Shown here: piece after piece, positions 32,778 through 41,780 of the stretch
How the letters are laid out: the number at the start of each line of letters is the position of its first letter
How positions within the stretch are numbered: position 1 is the stretch's first letter
NCBI GenBank assembly: GCA_033764075.1
Contig: JANRJH010000029.1
Coordinates: 1 to 64,000, forward strand
Source of the DNA: M3007 sp033764075
Lineage (GTDB): Bacteria; Bacteroidota; Bacteroidia; Chitinophagales; Saprospiraceae
Direction: 5' to 3'
DNA: 64,000 nucleotides
Notes under the pieces: generated by a model
Seen by the model: the letters and a program-made list of their open reading frames with translations, nothing else
The model's database searches: none
What the model was told of the DNA's origin: nothing
Program-made: the position numbers and the translations under genes

Positions 32778-33236
32778 TCAAAAAGGAATCCCCATCCGCC
32801 GGTATACAAAGTGCAACAACCACGCCGGCCCGATCAGTAAAAACTGTACATCCTGCAAAAACGACGGCTTTTTGCCTTCCACCTGGTGCCCCCAGAACTG
32901 GCCTATCCAGGCAACTACGAAAATACCCAGCGCCCACAAGGCGCCGATGCCCACTGCCGCCAGGCTGTGCCAGGCCCACAACATGAGCACTGCAATGACT
33001 ACAAAGCCGAGAAACATGGAAAAAGAGAGGCGCAAATAAAAAACCAGCGCCAGAGCAAACGCCACCGCCGCCCAGTTCAAAAACATCGTTTTTTCAACCG
33101 GAAAAGGGATGGCATACAGCAGGCCGATGATGCTGAACAGGATGCTCGGCACACAAACCCAGTGTACGAGCTTGTTGGTGGGGTTCTGGTGACTCTCCCC
33201 GTAGGCGTCGAGCCATTGTTGGATGGATTTGGACAT
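32778..33236 (-). CDS. Mpo1-like (DUF962) membrane protein
   Basis: This 152-residue protein has about four membrane helices. The family signatures are intact: YGESHQNPTNKLVHWVCVP at the N-terminus and FWGHQVEGKKPSFLQDVQFL before the last helix. The yeast member Mpo1 is an Fe-dependent dioxygenase that shortens 2-hydroxy fatty acids; the histidines in SHQN, LVHW and FWGHQVEG are the likely metal ligands. The bacterial role is not established. It is convergent with mutS across a palindromic element. Confidence 0.88.
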   Translation of the reverse strand: MSKSIQQWLDAYGESHQNPTNKLVHWVCVPSILFSIIGLLYAIPFPVEKTMFLNWAAVAFALALVFYLRLSFSMFLGFVVIAVLMLWAWHSLAAVGIGALWALGIFVVAWIGQFWGHQVEGKKPSFLQDVQFLLIGPAWLLHFVYRRMGIPF

Positions 33237-33248
33237 GGACGTGGGTTT

Positions 33249-33468
33249 TAGCCCACGGCTTCAGCCGTGGGAATGTTAATATGTATATGCGGCATTTGGG
33301 GCGCCGGGTGGCGCCGGGGGAGCACACAAACCAACCATGCAAAAATAAATAAATTGCCAAAAACCACCCCAATAATTCACATGAGCCCACGGATTCGGCC
33401 GTTGGCTCACGTATGAGGACAGCATTTTACACGTCGGATGGAATTTAACCCACGGCTTCAGCCGTGGG
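33249..33468. repeat. Three short palindromes of the CCCACGGCT family
   Basis: CCCACGGCT-TC-AGCCGTGGG occurs at 33252-33271 and again at 33449-33468; a diverged form (GAGCCCACGG / CCGTTGGCTC) is at 33383-33408. They fill the 324-bp gap between the divergent Mpo1-like and metalloprotease genes, which holds no other gene. Their spread resembles REP-type elements. Confidence 0.85.
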
Positions 33469-33516
33469 TAGCCCGAGCCACCCACAAAAAAACCGCCCCA
33501 TAAAATTCGCCTGCCT

Positions 33517-33524
33517 TATGTTTG
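33517..33524 (+). promoter_or_regulatory. Predicted -7 element for the metalloprotease gene
   Basis: TATGTTTG fits TAnnTTTG, 36 bases before ATG 33561. Confidence 0.5.
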
Positions 33525-33560
33525 TCTTTTATTATCTCAACCTAGATCCAATATTCAAGC

Positions 33561-36035
33561 ATGAGTCGCCTGTTCAACCTCTTCCTCCTCGCATGCCTGC
33601 TGTGCCCCCTCGCCACCTTCGCCCAAAGCGGCGATGAACCGGAAAAAAAAGACACCACTGCGGTAAAAGAGGCCAAAGCCAAAGGCCCTAAAACCTACAA
33701 GGAAGTGGTAACCGACAAAGCCGTCTCCCAGACCGGCATGGTCACCGTGCACCGGCTGGAGGATAAGTACCTGTTCGACATTCCAGACTCCCTGTTCGGG
33801 CGCGACATCATGGCCGTCACCCGCCTGTCGCGCACACCTGCCGGCGCCGGCTATGGAGGCGAGGAGCAGAACCGCCAGGTCATCCGATTTGAAAAAGGCC
33901 CCGGCGACAAGGTCTTCCTGCGCGCCATCGAATACGTAAACGTGAGCGCCGACACCAGCTTGCCCCTGTATGAAGCGGTGCGCAATGCCAACCTCGACCC
34001 CATCGCGGCGGTGTTTGAGGTGAAAGCGTACCGCGACGACAAGTCCGGCGCGGTCATCGACGTCACCGATTTTCTCGGCGGCGCCGAGCCGATCATCTCA
34101 CTGAGCCCCATCACCAAGCAGCGGTTCAACCTCACCGAATTCAAAAAAGACCGCAGCTACATCGACCGGGTGAACGCCTACCCCATCAACGTCGAGGTAC
34201 GCAGCGTGAAGACCTTCGCCGCCAAGCCGCCGGTTTTGCGCACGGGCGAGGAAAAGCCCTCGCCGTCGACAGACCTGCCCGCCGGCCTCGCCGCCGGCGC
34301 CGTCACCTTTGAGCAGAATACCTCGTTTATCCTGCTGCCCAAAACACCCATGCGCAAGCGCTATTACGACCCCCGTGTCGGCTATTTTGCCACCCGATAC
34401 ACTGTGTACGACGACAACAAGCAACGCGCAGAGCCCGAAACCTTCGCCGTCCGCTGGCGCCTCGAACCCAAAAACGCCGAAGACGCCGCCCGCCAGCAGC
34501 GGGGAGAACCCATCGAGCCGGCCAAACCCATCGTGTTTTACATCGATCCGGCCACACCACTCCAGTGGCGCCCCTACCTCAAACAGGGCGTGGAAGACTG
34601 GCAGCCCGCCTTCGAGCAGGCCGGTTGGAAAAACGCCATTCAGGCCCGCGACTGGCCGGAAAACGACACCACCATGAGCCTTGAAGACGCGCGATTCTCC
34701 GTCATCCGCTACTTCGCCTCCGACATCCAGAACGCCTATGGCCCCAACGTGCACGACCCGCGCTCCGGCGAGATCATCGAAAGCCACATCGGCTGGTTTC
34801 ACAACGTGATGATGCTGCTCAAACGCTGGTACACCACCCAGGCCGCCGCTGTAGACCCGGCAGCCCGCAAAAACGAGTTCGACGACGCGCTCATGGGCCG
34901 CCTTATTCGCTTCGTGTCCGCACACGAAGTGGGCCACACCATCGGCCTGCGCCACAATTTCGGCGCCAGCCACGCCACCCCCGTTGAAAAACTGCGCGAC
35001 CCTGCCTTCTGCGCCGCCAACGGACACACCTCCTCGATCATGGACTATGCCCGTTTCAACTACGTCGCCCAACCCGAAGACGGCATCAAAGACCTGTTCC
35101 CCCGCGTGGGTGACTACGACAAGTGGGCCATCGAATGGGGGTACAAACCCATCTACAACACAGCCGACGCCGAGGCCGACAAAAAAACACTCAACCAGTG
35201 GTATCTCGATAAAGCCGCCCCCAACCCGCGCCTGCACTTCACCACCGAGAGCAGCCCGGTAGATCCCCGCGCCCAAAGCGAAGACCTGGGCGACAACAGC
35301 ATGACCGCCTCCGCCTACGGCATCAAAAACCTCCAGCGAATCGTACCCAACATCGAAGGCTGGACCAAAGACGAAGCCGACCACTACACCATGGCCCGCG
35401 AATTACACGACGACGTAGTGATGCAGTACCGCCGCTACATCGGACACGTGACCAAGTGGGTGGGCGGCGTGTACGAAACGCCCAAAACCTACGAGCAGGC
35501 CGGCGCCGTGTACCAGCAGGCGCCCGCCGAACGACAGCGCGAGGCGGTGGCATTTCTCAACCGCGAAGTGTTCCAGACGCCCGCATGGTTGTTCCCGCCA
35601 GCGCTGACGGCCAAGCTGACGGCCGACGGCGGCGCCTCAACCATCAACAGCATCCACCAGAGCACGCTCGACAACCTGCTCAGCACCACCCGCCTGCAAC
35701 GAGTGGCCCTGCAAAAAGACTATGGGCTTATGGACCTGTTCGAAGACGTCCAAAATGGCGTCTGGACCGAACTTGACGGCGGAAAGGCGACATCACCGGA
35801 GCGCCGTTCCCTGCAAAAAATGCACCTGGAAAAAATGATCGGACTTTCCCAATTGGCCACCGACGACAAGGCAGCCGACCGCCTGAAAACCTCCGACATC
35901 CCTTCGGCCGCCCTGGCTGCGCTGGACGATCTGGAGGACGCCATTGAAAAAGCAGCCAAACGCGCCAAGGACCCGATGACCGAGGCGCATCTGGAGGACT
36001 GTTTGGCGCGGATTGAGGCGGTGGAAGAGGACTAG
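33561..36035 (+). CDS. Secreted zinc-dependent metalloprotease, DUF5117/DUF5118 type
   Basis: This 824-residue product has a signal peptide (MSRLFNLFLLACLLCPLATFAQ). The N-terminal part matches the DUF5118/DUF5117 arrangement (TVHRLEDKYLFDIPDSLFGR, FAVRWRLEPK, IVFYIDPATP). The zincin site HEVGHTIGLRH spans 455-465 (ligands H455, H459, H465; E456 catalytic), followed by the family's SSIMDYARFNYVAQPED. It probably acts in the periplasm or at the surface on proteins; substrate unknown. Monocistronic. Confidence 0.92.
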   Translation: MSRLFNLFLLACLLCPLATFAQSGDEPEKKDTTAVKEAKAKGPKTYKEVVTDKAVSQTGMVTVHRLEDKYLFDIPDSLFGRDIMAVTRLSRTPAGAGYGGEEQNRQVIRFEKGPGDKVFLRAIEYVNVSADTSLPLYEAVRNANLDPIAAVFEVKAYRDDKSGAVIDVTDFLGGAEPIISLSPITKQRFNLTEFKKDRSYIDRVNAYPINVEVRSVKTFAAKPPVLRTGEEKPSPSTDLPAGLAAGAVTFEQNTSFILLPKTPMRKRYYDPRVGYFATRYTVYDDNKQRAEPETFAVRWRLEPKNAEDAARQQRGEPIEPAKPIVFYIDPATPLQWRPYLKQGVEDWQPAFEQAGWKNAIQARDWPENDTTMSLEDARFSVIRYFASDIQNAYGPNVHDPRSGEIIESHIGWFHNVMMLLKRWYTTQAAAVDPAARKNEFDDALMGRLIRFVSAHEVGHTIGLRHNFGASHATPVEKLRDPAFCAANGHTSSIMDYARFNYVAQPEDGIKDLFPRVGDYDKWAIEWGYKPIYNTADAEADKKTLNQWYLDKAAPNPRLHFTTESSPVDPRAQSEDLGDNSMTASAYGIKNLQRIVPNIEGWTKDEADHYTMARELHDDVVMQYRRYIGHVTKWVGGVYETPKTYEQAGAVYQQAPAERQREAVAFLNREVFQTPAWLFPPALTAKLTADGGASTINSIHQSTLDNLLSTTRLQRVALQKDYGLMDLFEDVQNGVWTELDGGKATSPERRSLQKMHLEKMIGLSQLATDDKAADRLKTSDIPSAALAALDDLEDAIEKAAKRAKDPMTEAHLEDCLARIEAVEED

Positions 36036-36140
36036 GGGCGCATTCTGATTCCTGTTAACGCTATTGGTTTGGCAAGTGGGTCATACCAGGGAGGAAGAGC
36101 GGAACGCAGGCCCTGGCGTGTTAATCAACGGCAGAAGGGA

Positions 36141-36581
36141 TCAATAGAATTTTATTACATCGTCGATGATGATGAAGGACGTCTCATCACCCGGTAGAAT
36201 GGTTTGTATGCGCACCGACAGCGAATTGGCGCCAGAGTCAATGGAAACCGTGGAGCGCAACCTGTCCGCCGTATTCTGGTGATTTCCGATCACACCGCGC
36301 TTCTCCACCAGCAAGTGCTGCGAATCAATGTTGCGGTCGCTGTAAATGGCCAGATGGTAGCTGGTAGCCTCGGTTATGGTACGCCACGAAAGGGTCAGGC
36401 GGTATACTTTGCCTTCCAGAAGATGAACGGCCAGGTTCACCTGTTTTACCGCGTAATGGCCTTGGCTGGACGTGATCAGCATCAGTGTATTCCCGAGTCG
36501 ACTCGTCCTACGAGTATATTCGTAGGACGAATCCACTGCACACATGACCAAGCTAAATTTTTCCGTCAAAAAGCAACGCAT
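36141..36581 (-). CDS. Small hypothetical protein or remnant of a larger secreted protein
   Basis: The open frame encodes 146 residues. The body (VNLAVHLLEGKVYRLTLSWR, ATSYHLAIYSDRN, NSLSVRIQTILPGDETSFII) reads like the C-terminal strands of a jelly-roll carbohydrate-binding domain. The first 30 residues come from palindromic DNA (36495-36530) and lack a signal, so the N-terminal part of a larger gene may have been lost. An internal ATG at 36482 would exclude the palindrome. An overlapping frame on the plus strand (36204-36611) looks less protein-like. Confidence 0.35.
   Translation of the reverse strand: MRCFLTEKFSLVMCAVDSSYEYTRRTSRLGNTLMLITSSQGHYAVKQVNLAVHLLEGKVYRLTLSWRTITEATSYHLAIYSDRNIDSQHLLVEKRGVIGNHQNTADRLRSTVSIDSGANSLSVRIQTILPGDETSFIIIDDVIKFY
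36495..36530. repeat. Palindromic element TCGTCCTACGA
   Basis: TCGTCCTACGA (36503-36513) and TCGTAGGACGA (36520-36530) form an 11-bp perfect stem around GTATAT; a second palindrome GAGTCGACTC (36495-36504) overlaps its left arm. A different family from the others in the window. Confidence 0.8.
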
Positions 36582-36586
36582 CCCCT

Positions 36587-36594
36587 TACTTTTG
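36587..36594 (+). promoter_or_regulatory. Predicted -7 element for the DUF5686 gene
   Basis: TACTTTTG fits TAnnTTTG, with 16 bases to ATG 36611. Confidence 0.5.
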
Positions 36595-36610
36595 TGTCAA
36601 CTGTTCTATA

Positions 36611-39160
36611 ATGCACAAAATACCGCTCCATATACTCCTTTTAGTTGCCCTTTGGCTTCCCACAACGCTGTTGACTGCCCAACCGGATAAGCAGATTATC
36701 ATCTCCGGCCGCATAATCGATGCAGACACCAAACAACCCCTGCCCTTTGTTACCGTGGCAGCGCCGGAAGCCGAACGCGGCACACGGAGCGACGAAGAGG
36801 GGAACTACAAAATCCTTCTGCCGACCAACGTCACGTACTTGCGCTTCACCACCGTTGGCTATCAGGAAAAGACCCTCAAAATCGGCAAGGACGCCAATCA
36901 GGTGATTGACGTGGCCCTTTCGGCTTCCGATAACGTGCTCACCGAGGTGACCGTCAAGCCCGCCAGATACCGCAATAAGGATAACCCAGCCGTCGAGCTC
37001 ATCAAACTGGTGATGGACAACCGGGATAAAAACAAGCTCGAAAACCTCACTTATTACAGCGAGACCCAATACGAGAAGGTACTGCTCGGCTTCAGCAAGA
37101 TGCCGGAAAAACTGGTGCAGCGGAAAATCATGGCCGACATGAAGGTAGTGCTCGAAAACCGCGACACCACCAAGCTCGAAGGATCCTCCGTGATACCGTT
37201 TATGCTCCAGGAGAACCTCATTGACCTGTACAGCAAGAACCCGCCGGGCATCCAGCGCAAGTACGTCAAGGCCAACAAGTCCGTCAAATTCCCCGATTAC
37301 CTCGATCCCGCCGGCATCAACGCAGCGTTGCAGTACCTGAATCAGGACGTGAACCTGTACGACAACTACATCGTGCTGCTCACCGACCACTTCCTGAGCC
37401 CCATCGGCAACAATGCCCCCCTCTTTTACCGGTATTACCCCAGGGACACCCTGGAAGAGAACGGACGCAAGATCGTCCGGCTCGAATTTTTTCCGCGCAA
37501 CAAAACCGACATGCTGCTCCAGGGCGAGCTCCACATCGCGCTCGACAGCACCTACCCGGTCACCCGGGCCATCTTTACCGTAAACCCCAACATTAACCTC
37601 AACTGGGTGCGCATGCTCACCTTCGACCTCCAGTTTGAGTTGCTGCCTTCCGGGAAATGGTACCTGGCCGAGGAAGACCTGCGTATGGATTTCGGGGTCA
37701 ATAAGAAAACGTTTGGCATCTACGGAGAGCGGCTGGTGCGGCACATCAACCCGACCGTCAATGTACCGCTGCCCGACTCCGTGTTCGCCGCGCCCGACAA
37801 ATTGGTCTACCTGCCAGGCGCTGAGCGCATCGATACGGCTTTTTGGGAAAAAGCGCGACCGGTCGCGCTGTCGGCCACCGAAGCGGCCACCTATGCCAAT
37901 ATGGACAGCCTGCAGCGCACCAAAATGTTCAAACGCGGCGCCTTTCTGCTCAACGCCGCACTGGCCGGTTACGCCGCCGTTGGTCGCGACATCGAGATTG
38001 GTCCATTATCCACTTTTTACTCTTTTAACGCCGTGGAAGGCACCCGCCTCCGCTTTGGCATGCGCAGCAGCGCGCGCTGGAGCAAAAAAGTGCGCCTGAT
38101 CGGTGCGGTGGGTTACGGCACCGACGACCGGCAGTTCAAGTACAATTTCGGGGCCGACTTCGCCATGCCCGGAACGGCACACAATGCCTTTCCGCTCAAC
38201 GTGTTCCGGGTGCGATACACCAAAGACCTCGTGGTGCCGGGTCAGTTGCTCTACCAAACCGGCAGCAACACCTTCCTCACCTCCTTTGTGCGCGGGGTGA
38301 ACGACAAGTTCATTTACACCGATAAGATAGCCATCAACCACGAACGGGAGTTTCTAAACCATTTTTCATACGTCATCGGCACCGAAAGGGAGGAAATGCG
38401 GCCGGCCGGTGTCCTCCACTTCGAACCGACCGACAGCGATATGCAACGCGATCAACCGCTGACCGTGTCGCGTTTTTACCTCCACCTGCGCTATGCACCG
38501 GGTGAGAAGTTTTTTCAGAGCGCCGCTTTCCGTTCGCTCATCGATTACCGATGGATTATCCAGGCCCGTTATACCCTGGGGGTCGACGGCATATACGGCG
38601 GCGATTACAGCTTTCATCAGGTGGGCCTCAGTGTACGCAAATTCACCAATACCCCTCCTTTTGGGTACAACACCCTGTACCTCGAAGGAGGCGCCATGCT
38701 GAGCAAGGCCCCATGGCAGTTGCTGAGCATTCACCGGGCCAACCAGTCGTATGTGTACGACAAATTCTCTTACAACATGATGAATTTCATGGAGTTCATC
38801 AGCGATCGGTACGTGGCTTTCAACATCGATCAGAGTTTCTTCGGGTTTTTTCTCAACAAAATTCCCGTTATGCGCAAACTCAAATGGCGCGAGTACGCCA
38901 CGTTCAAGATCCTGTGGGGAACCGTCACCGAACAAAACAGACCGATGGAAGGCTCGGGGCTTTACTACTTCCCCACCAACGAGGCCGACGGTTCACCGGT
39001 GTCGTACACGCTCATGGACAAACCTTACATGGAAGCCAGCCTGGGCGTCGGCAACATTTTCAAGCTGCTTCGGGTCGACGTAGTGCGCCGCTTTTCCTAC
39101 CTGGATCACCCGGGTGTGCCCAAATACGGATTGCGTATGGCATTTGACATCTCGTTTTGA
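36611..39160 (+). CDS. DUF5686 family outer-membrane protein with carboxypeptidase-regulatory-like domain
   Basis: This 849-residue product has a signal peptide (HILLLVALWLPTTLLTAQ), a CarboxypepD_reg-like domain (about 30-115, ISGRIIDADTKQPLPFVTVA) and then the DUF5686 region, whose C-terminal half alternates in the manner of an outer-membrane beta-barrel and ends KYGLRMAFDISF with a terminal aromatic residue. The family is common in Bacteroidota outer membranes and has no settled function; it lacks the TonB-dependent receptor plug. It ends 23 bp before the glycosyltransferase start. Confidence 0.88.
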   Translation: MHKIPLHILLLVALWLPTTLLTAQPDKQIIISGRIIDADTKQPLPFVTVAAPEAERGTRSDEEGNYKILLPTNVTYLRFTTVGYQEKTLKIGKDANQVIDVALSASDNVLTEVTVKPARYRNKDNPAVELIKLVMDNRDKNKLENLTYYSETQYEKVLLGFSKMPEKLVQRKIMADMKVVLENRDTTKLEGSSVIPFMLQENLIDLYSKNPPGIQRKYVKANKSVKFPDYLDPAGINAALQYLNQDVNLYDNYIVLLTDHFLSPIGNNAPLFYRYYPRDTLEENGRKIVRLEFFPRNKTDMLLQGELHIALDSTYPVTRAIFTVNPNINLNWVRMLTFDLQFELLPSGKWYLAEEDLRMDFGVNKKTFGIYGERLVRHINPTVNVPLPDSVFAAPDKLVYLPGAERIDTAFWEKARPVALSATEAATYANMDSLQRTKMFKRGAFLLNAALAGYAAVGRDIEIGPLSTFYSFNAVEGTRLRFGMRSSARWSKKVRLIGAVGYGTDDRQFKYNFGADFAMPGTAHNAFPLNVFRVRYTKDLVVPGQLLYQTGSNTFLTSFVRGVNDKFIYTDKIAINHEREFLNHFSYVIGTEREEMRPAGVLHFEPTDSDMQRDQPLTVSRFYLHLRYAPGEKFFQSAAFRSLIDYRWIIQARYTLGVDGIYGGDYSFHQVGLSVRKFTNTPPFGYNTLYLEGGAMLSKAPWQLLSIHRANQSYVYDKFSYNMMNFMEFISDRYVAFNIDQSFFGFFLNKIPVMRKLKWREYATFKILWGTVTEQNRPMEGSGLYYFPTNEADGSPVSYTLMDKPYMEASLGVGNIFKLLRVDVVRRFSYLDHPGVPKYGLRMAFDISF

Positions 39161-39169
39161 CAAAGGGTG

Positions 39170-39177
39170 TACTTTTG
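39170..39177 (+). promoter_or_regulatory. Predicted -7 element touching a start codon
   Basis: TACTTTTG ends 6 bases before ATG 39184, predicting a leaderless or almost leaderless mRNA; TTTG at 39143-39146 is a possible -33 element, 23 bases upstream. Confidence 0.5.
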
Positions 39178-39183
39178 CAGCCC

Positions 39184-40767
39184 ATGCGCTGGAATTCTAT
39201 TTTTAAAACCCTGCCTGATGGCGCGACATATGCCATCGTGATTGCCCTGTGCGTACCAGCCTTCTGGATCAACCTGAACGTGATGCCGTTCATTGGCGAC
39301 GAGGGAATCCGCTCGGGAGTTGCCCTGGAAATGTACCTGTCCGGCAACTACCTGACGCCCACACTCAATGGCGAGCCCTACCTCAACAAGCCTCCCCTGT
39401 ACAACTGGGTCCTCGTTGGCGCCCGATTCCTGTTCGGCGCCTTCGGTGAATGGCCGGCCCGCAACACCACCCTGCTTTTTTTGGGTTTGTTCGCCGCCAC
39501 CGTTTTCGTGCAGGTACGGAACACGTTTGGCAAACACGCCGGTATCCTGGCGGCGTTCATGCTGGTGAGCAGCGGGCGTATTTTGTTTTGGGACAGCATG
39601 CTGGGCCTCATCGACATCTGCTTTTCGTGGCTTATTTACCTGAACTGGATGTTGTGGTACCAATGGGGCCGAAAAGGGTACTGGTGGCGCCTCTTTGTCG
39701 TGTCGTATGGCATCACGGCGGCCGCTTTTTTGATGAAGGGGCTCCCCGCGCTGGTATTCCAGGCCTTCAGCGTGCCCGCCGCGCTGGTGCTCCTGGGGTC
39801 GTGGCGCAAACTGTTCTCGGCGCAGCACGTCGCCGGCGTCCTCGCGGGCATCCTGTTGGGCGCCTCGTATTACGTCGCCTATGCCGACGCCGTGTCGCTG
39901 GAAAAGGCGTTTGCCGTGCTGCTCGACCAGTCGCTGCAACGCACCGCCACGCACTTCGGCATCTGGAAAACCATCGTACACCTCTTTACGTTCCCGCTAG
40001 AACAAGTGTACCACTTTTTGCCCTGGTCCTTGCTGCTGATCCTAGTTGCGCATCCCCGGTTCCGGACAATGGTTCAGCATGAACCATTTGTGCGGTTCAA
40101 TGCCTGGATGCTGTTGGTCAATCTGCCCGTGTACTGGAGTTCCGTGGAGGTGTATCCGCGCTACCTGCTGATGTTTGTGCCGCTGTTCAACGTCATTTTT
40201 GTGTACGCCTACCGGCAGTTGGAACCAACGATCTGGGCGCGAACCTTGCGTTGGATATACGGCGCCATCGCGGTCGCAGTCGTACTCGCCGTCGCTTGCC
40301 TGCCGGCGGTGAGCCGCCTGTACCTACTCCCCTCATTCCACCTCCTGTGGTTGCTCACCCTGATCCCGGCCCTCCTGGTGGCGTGGGCCGTGTTGACCGA
40401 CAGCCGGCGTATGCTCCTGTGGACTGTGGCCGTGGTGCTCGTGGTGCGCATCGGTCTAAACCTGTTTGTGTTGCCGTTTCGGGCCGAAGAAGCCCGCTAC
40501 GGGTACTCGCGCGAACAGGCTGCCCGGGCGGTGGATCGTTTTCCGGACAAACCCTGGCGTCTGTATGGCCAAACGGCCATGGACAACACCGCCCGTTTTT
40601 ACCTGGAAAATGCCGCGCAACAAGTGATGACCCGCACCGAATCAATCGACTCCAACGCAGTTTACATCGTGGAACGCGGCCGTTACCCCGACTTTCCCGG
40701 CATACCGGTAGACAGCATTCTCATCTCCGGCAGGTTTTATGTCCAGATTTGCGTTTTTGACCGGTAA
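39184..40767 (+). CDS. GT-C (GT39/ArnT-like) membrane glycosyltransferase
   Basis: This 527-residue protein starts at MRWNSIFKTLPDGATYA (ATG 39184). It has about twelve hydrophobic segments. The ArnT/PMT signatures are seen: GDEGIRSGVALEMYLSG in the first periplasmic loop (acidic pair near 30), then NGEPYLNKPPLYNWVL. These enzymes transfer a sugar from an undecaprenyl-phosphate donor to an acceptor in the periplasm. The following GT2 enzyme could make such a donor. It differs clearly from the GT-C enzyme at 10913. Confidence 0.88.
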   Translation: MRWNSIFKTLPDGATYAIVIALCVPAFWINLNVMPFIGDEGIRSGVALEMYLSGNYLTPTLNGEPYLNKPPLYNWVLVGARFLFGAFGEWPARNTTLLFLGLFAATVFVQVRNTFGKHAGILAAFMLVSSGRILFWDSMLGLIDICFSWLIYLNWMLWYQWGRKGYWWRLFVVSYGITAAAFLMKGLPALVFQAFSVPAALVLLGSWRKLFSAQHVAGVLAGILLGASYYVAYADAVSLEKAFAVLLDQSLQRTATHFGIWKTIVHLFTFPLEQVYHFLPWSLLLILVAHPRFRTMVQHEPFVRFNAWMLLVNLPVYWSSVEVYPRYLLMFVPLFNVIFVYAYRQLEPTIWARTLRWIYGAIAVAVVLAVACLPAVSRLYLLPSFHLLWLLTLIPALLVAWAVLTDSRRMLLWTVAVVLVVRIGLNLFVLPFRAEEARYGYSREQAARAVDRFPDKPWRLYGQTAMDNTARFYLENAAQQVMTRTESIDSNAVYIVERGRYPDFPGIPVDSILISGRFYVQICVFDR

Positions 40768-40773
40768 GAAACG

Positions 40774-40781
40774 TACCTTTG
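40774..40781 (+). promoter_or_regulatory. Predicted -7 element for the GT2-flippase pair
   Basis: TACCTTTG fits TAnnTTTG, 18 bases before ATG 40800; TTTG at 40748-40751 is 22 bases upstream. It could give the GT2 gene its own transcript besides read-through from the GT-C gene. Confidence 0.5.
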
Positions 40782-40799
40782 CGGCTTATTTTGTTGAAA

Positions 40800-41780
40800 A
40801 TGACCTCTCCAGACAATGGGCCCGCGTTCGCCTGTCATCTCTCCGTAGTGATCTGCGTCTACAACGAATCGGGCAACATACACCCCCTGATCCGGCAGAT
40901 TGACGGCGCACTGGCCGGGATGGATTATGAGATCGTCTACGTGAACGACGGATCAACAGATGCTACACTTGCCGAGTTGTTCGACAACGGTCATCCTCGC
41001 CTGCGCATCGTCGACTTCAGGCGCAATTACGGCCAGAGCGCCGCCCTTGCCGCCGGCATTCAATACGCGCGCGGCGAGTGGATCGTGACCATGGACGGTG
41101 ACCTCCAGAACGACCCCGTTGATGTGCCCCGCATGTTGCAAATGGCCAAAGACGAACACCTTGACCTGATGGCGGGCATTCGCCAGAAACGTCAGGACGG
41201 CATGCTGCTCCGCAAGGTGCCCAGCAAAATCGCCAACTGGATGATCCGCGAAGCCTCGGGCGTACACTTGCATGATTATGGGTGTACCCTCAAGGTGTTT
41301 CGCGCCGACCTGGCCAAGAGCCTGGGCATCTACGGCGAATTGCACCGGTTCATACCGGTGCTGGCCGACCTGGAGGGCGCGCGCATGTCGGAAACACCCG
41401 TGACCCACCACCCCAGGGGCGCCGGAAAGTCCAAATACGGCATCAACCGCACCATTCGCGTACTCAGTGATTTGCTGTTGATCCTGTACCTCAAGCGGTT
41501 CAGACACAAACCCATGCATCTCTTTGGCGGCTGGGGTGTGCTGTTTGCCGGAATCGGCGTTATCATCATGCTGTATTTGCTCATTGAAAAAATATTGGGC
41601 CACGATATTTGGGGGCGCCCACTGCTCATCCTGGGCACTGTGCTCACGGTGGCCGGCATGCAGTTGATCGCACTGGGCATCCTTTCGGAAATGATGGTGC
41701 GCACTTATTATGAATCGCAGGATAAAAAACCCTACCGGGTGCGACGCCTGTACGAAGCCGAAGCGCCGGCCAACGCATGA
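40800..41780 (+). CDS. GT2 family polyprenyl-phosphate glycosyltransferase (DPM1/GtrB-like)
   Basis: This 326-residue protein starts at MTSPDNGPAF (ATG 40800). The GT-A domain shows SVVICVYNESGNI, EIVYVNDGSTDAT and the metal-binding DGDLQNDP, then two C-terminal membrane helices (WGVLFAGIGVIIMLYLLI; ILGTVLTVAGMQLIALGIL), the DPMS/GtrB layout. It probably loads a sugar from a nucleotide sugar onto undecaprenyl phosphate on the cytoplasmic face. Its stop overlaps the next start by 4 bp (ATGA). Confidence 0.92.
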   Translation: MTSPDNGPAFACHLSVVICVYNESGNIHPLIRQIDGALAGMDYEIVYVNDGSTDATLAELFDNGHPRLRIVDFRRNYGQSAALAAGIQYARGEWIVTMDGDLQNDPVDVPRMLQMAKDEHLDLMAGIRQKRQDGMLLRKVPSKIANWMIREASGVHLHDYGCTLKVFRADLAKSLGIYGELHRFIPVLADLEGARMSETPVTHHPRGAGKSKYGINRTIRVLSDLLLILYLKRFRHKPMHLFGGWGVLFAGIGVIIMLYLLIEKILGHDIWGRPLLILGTVLTVAGMQLIALGILSEMMVRTYYESQDKKPYRVRRLYEAEAPANA

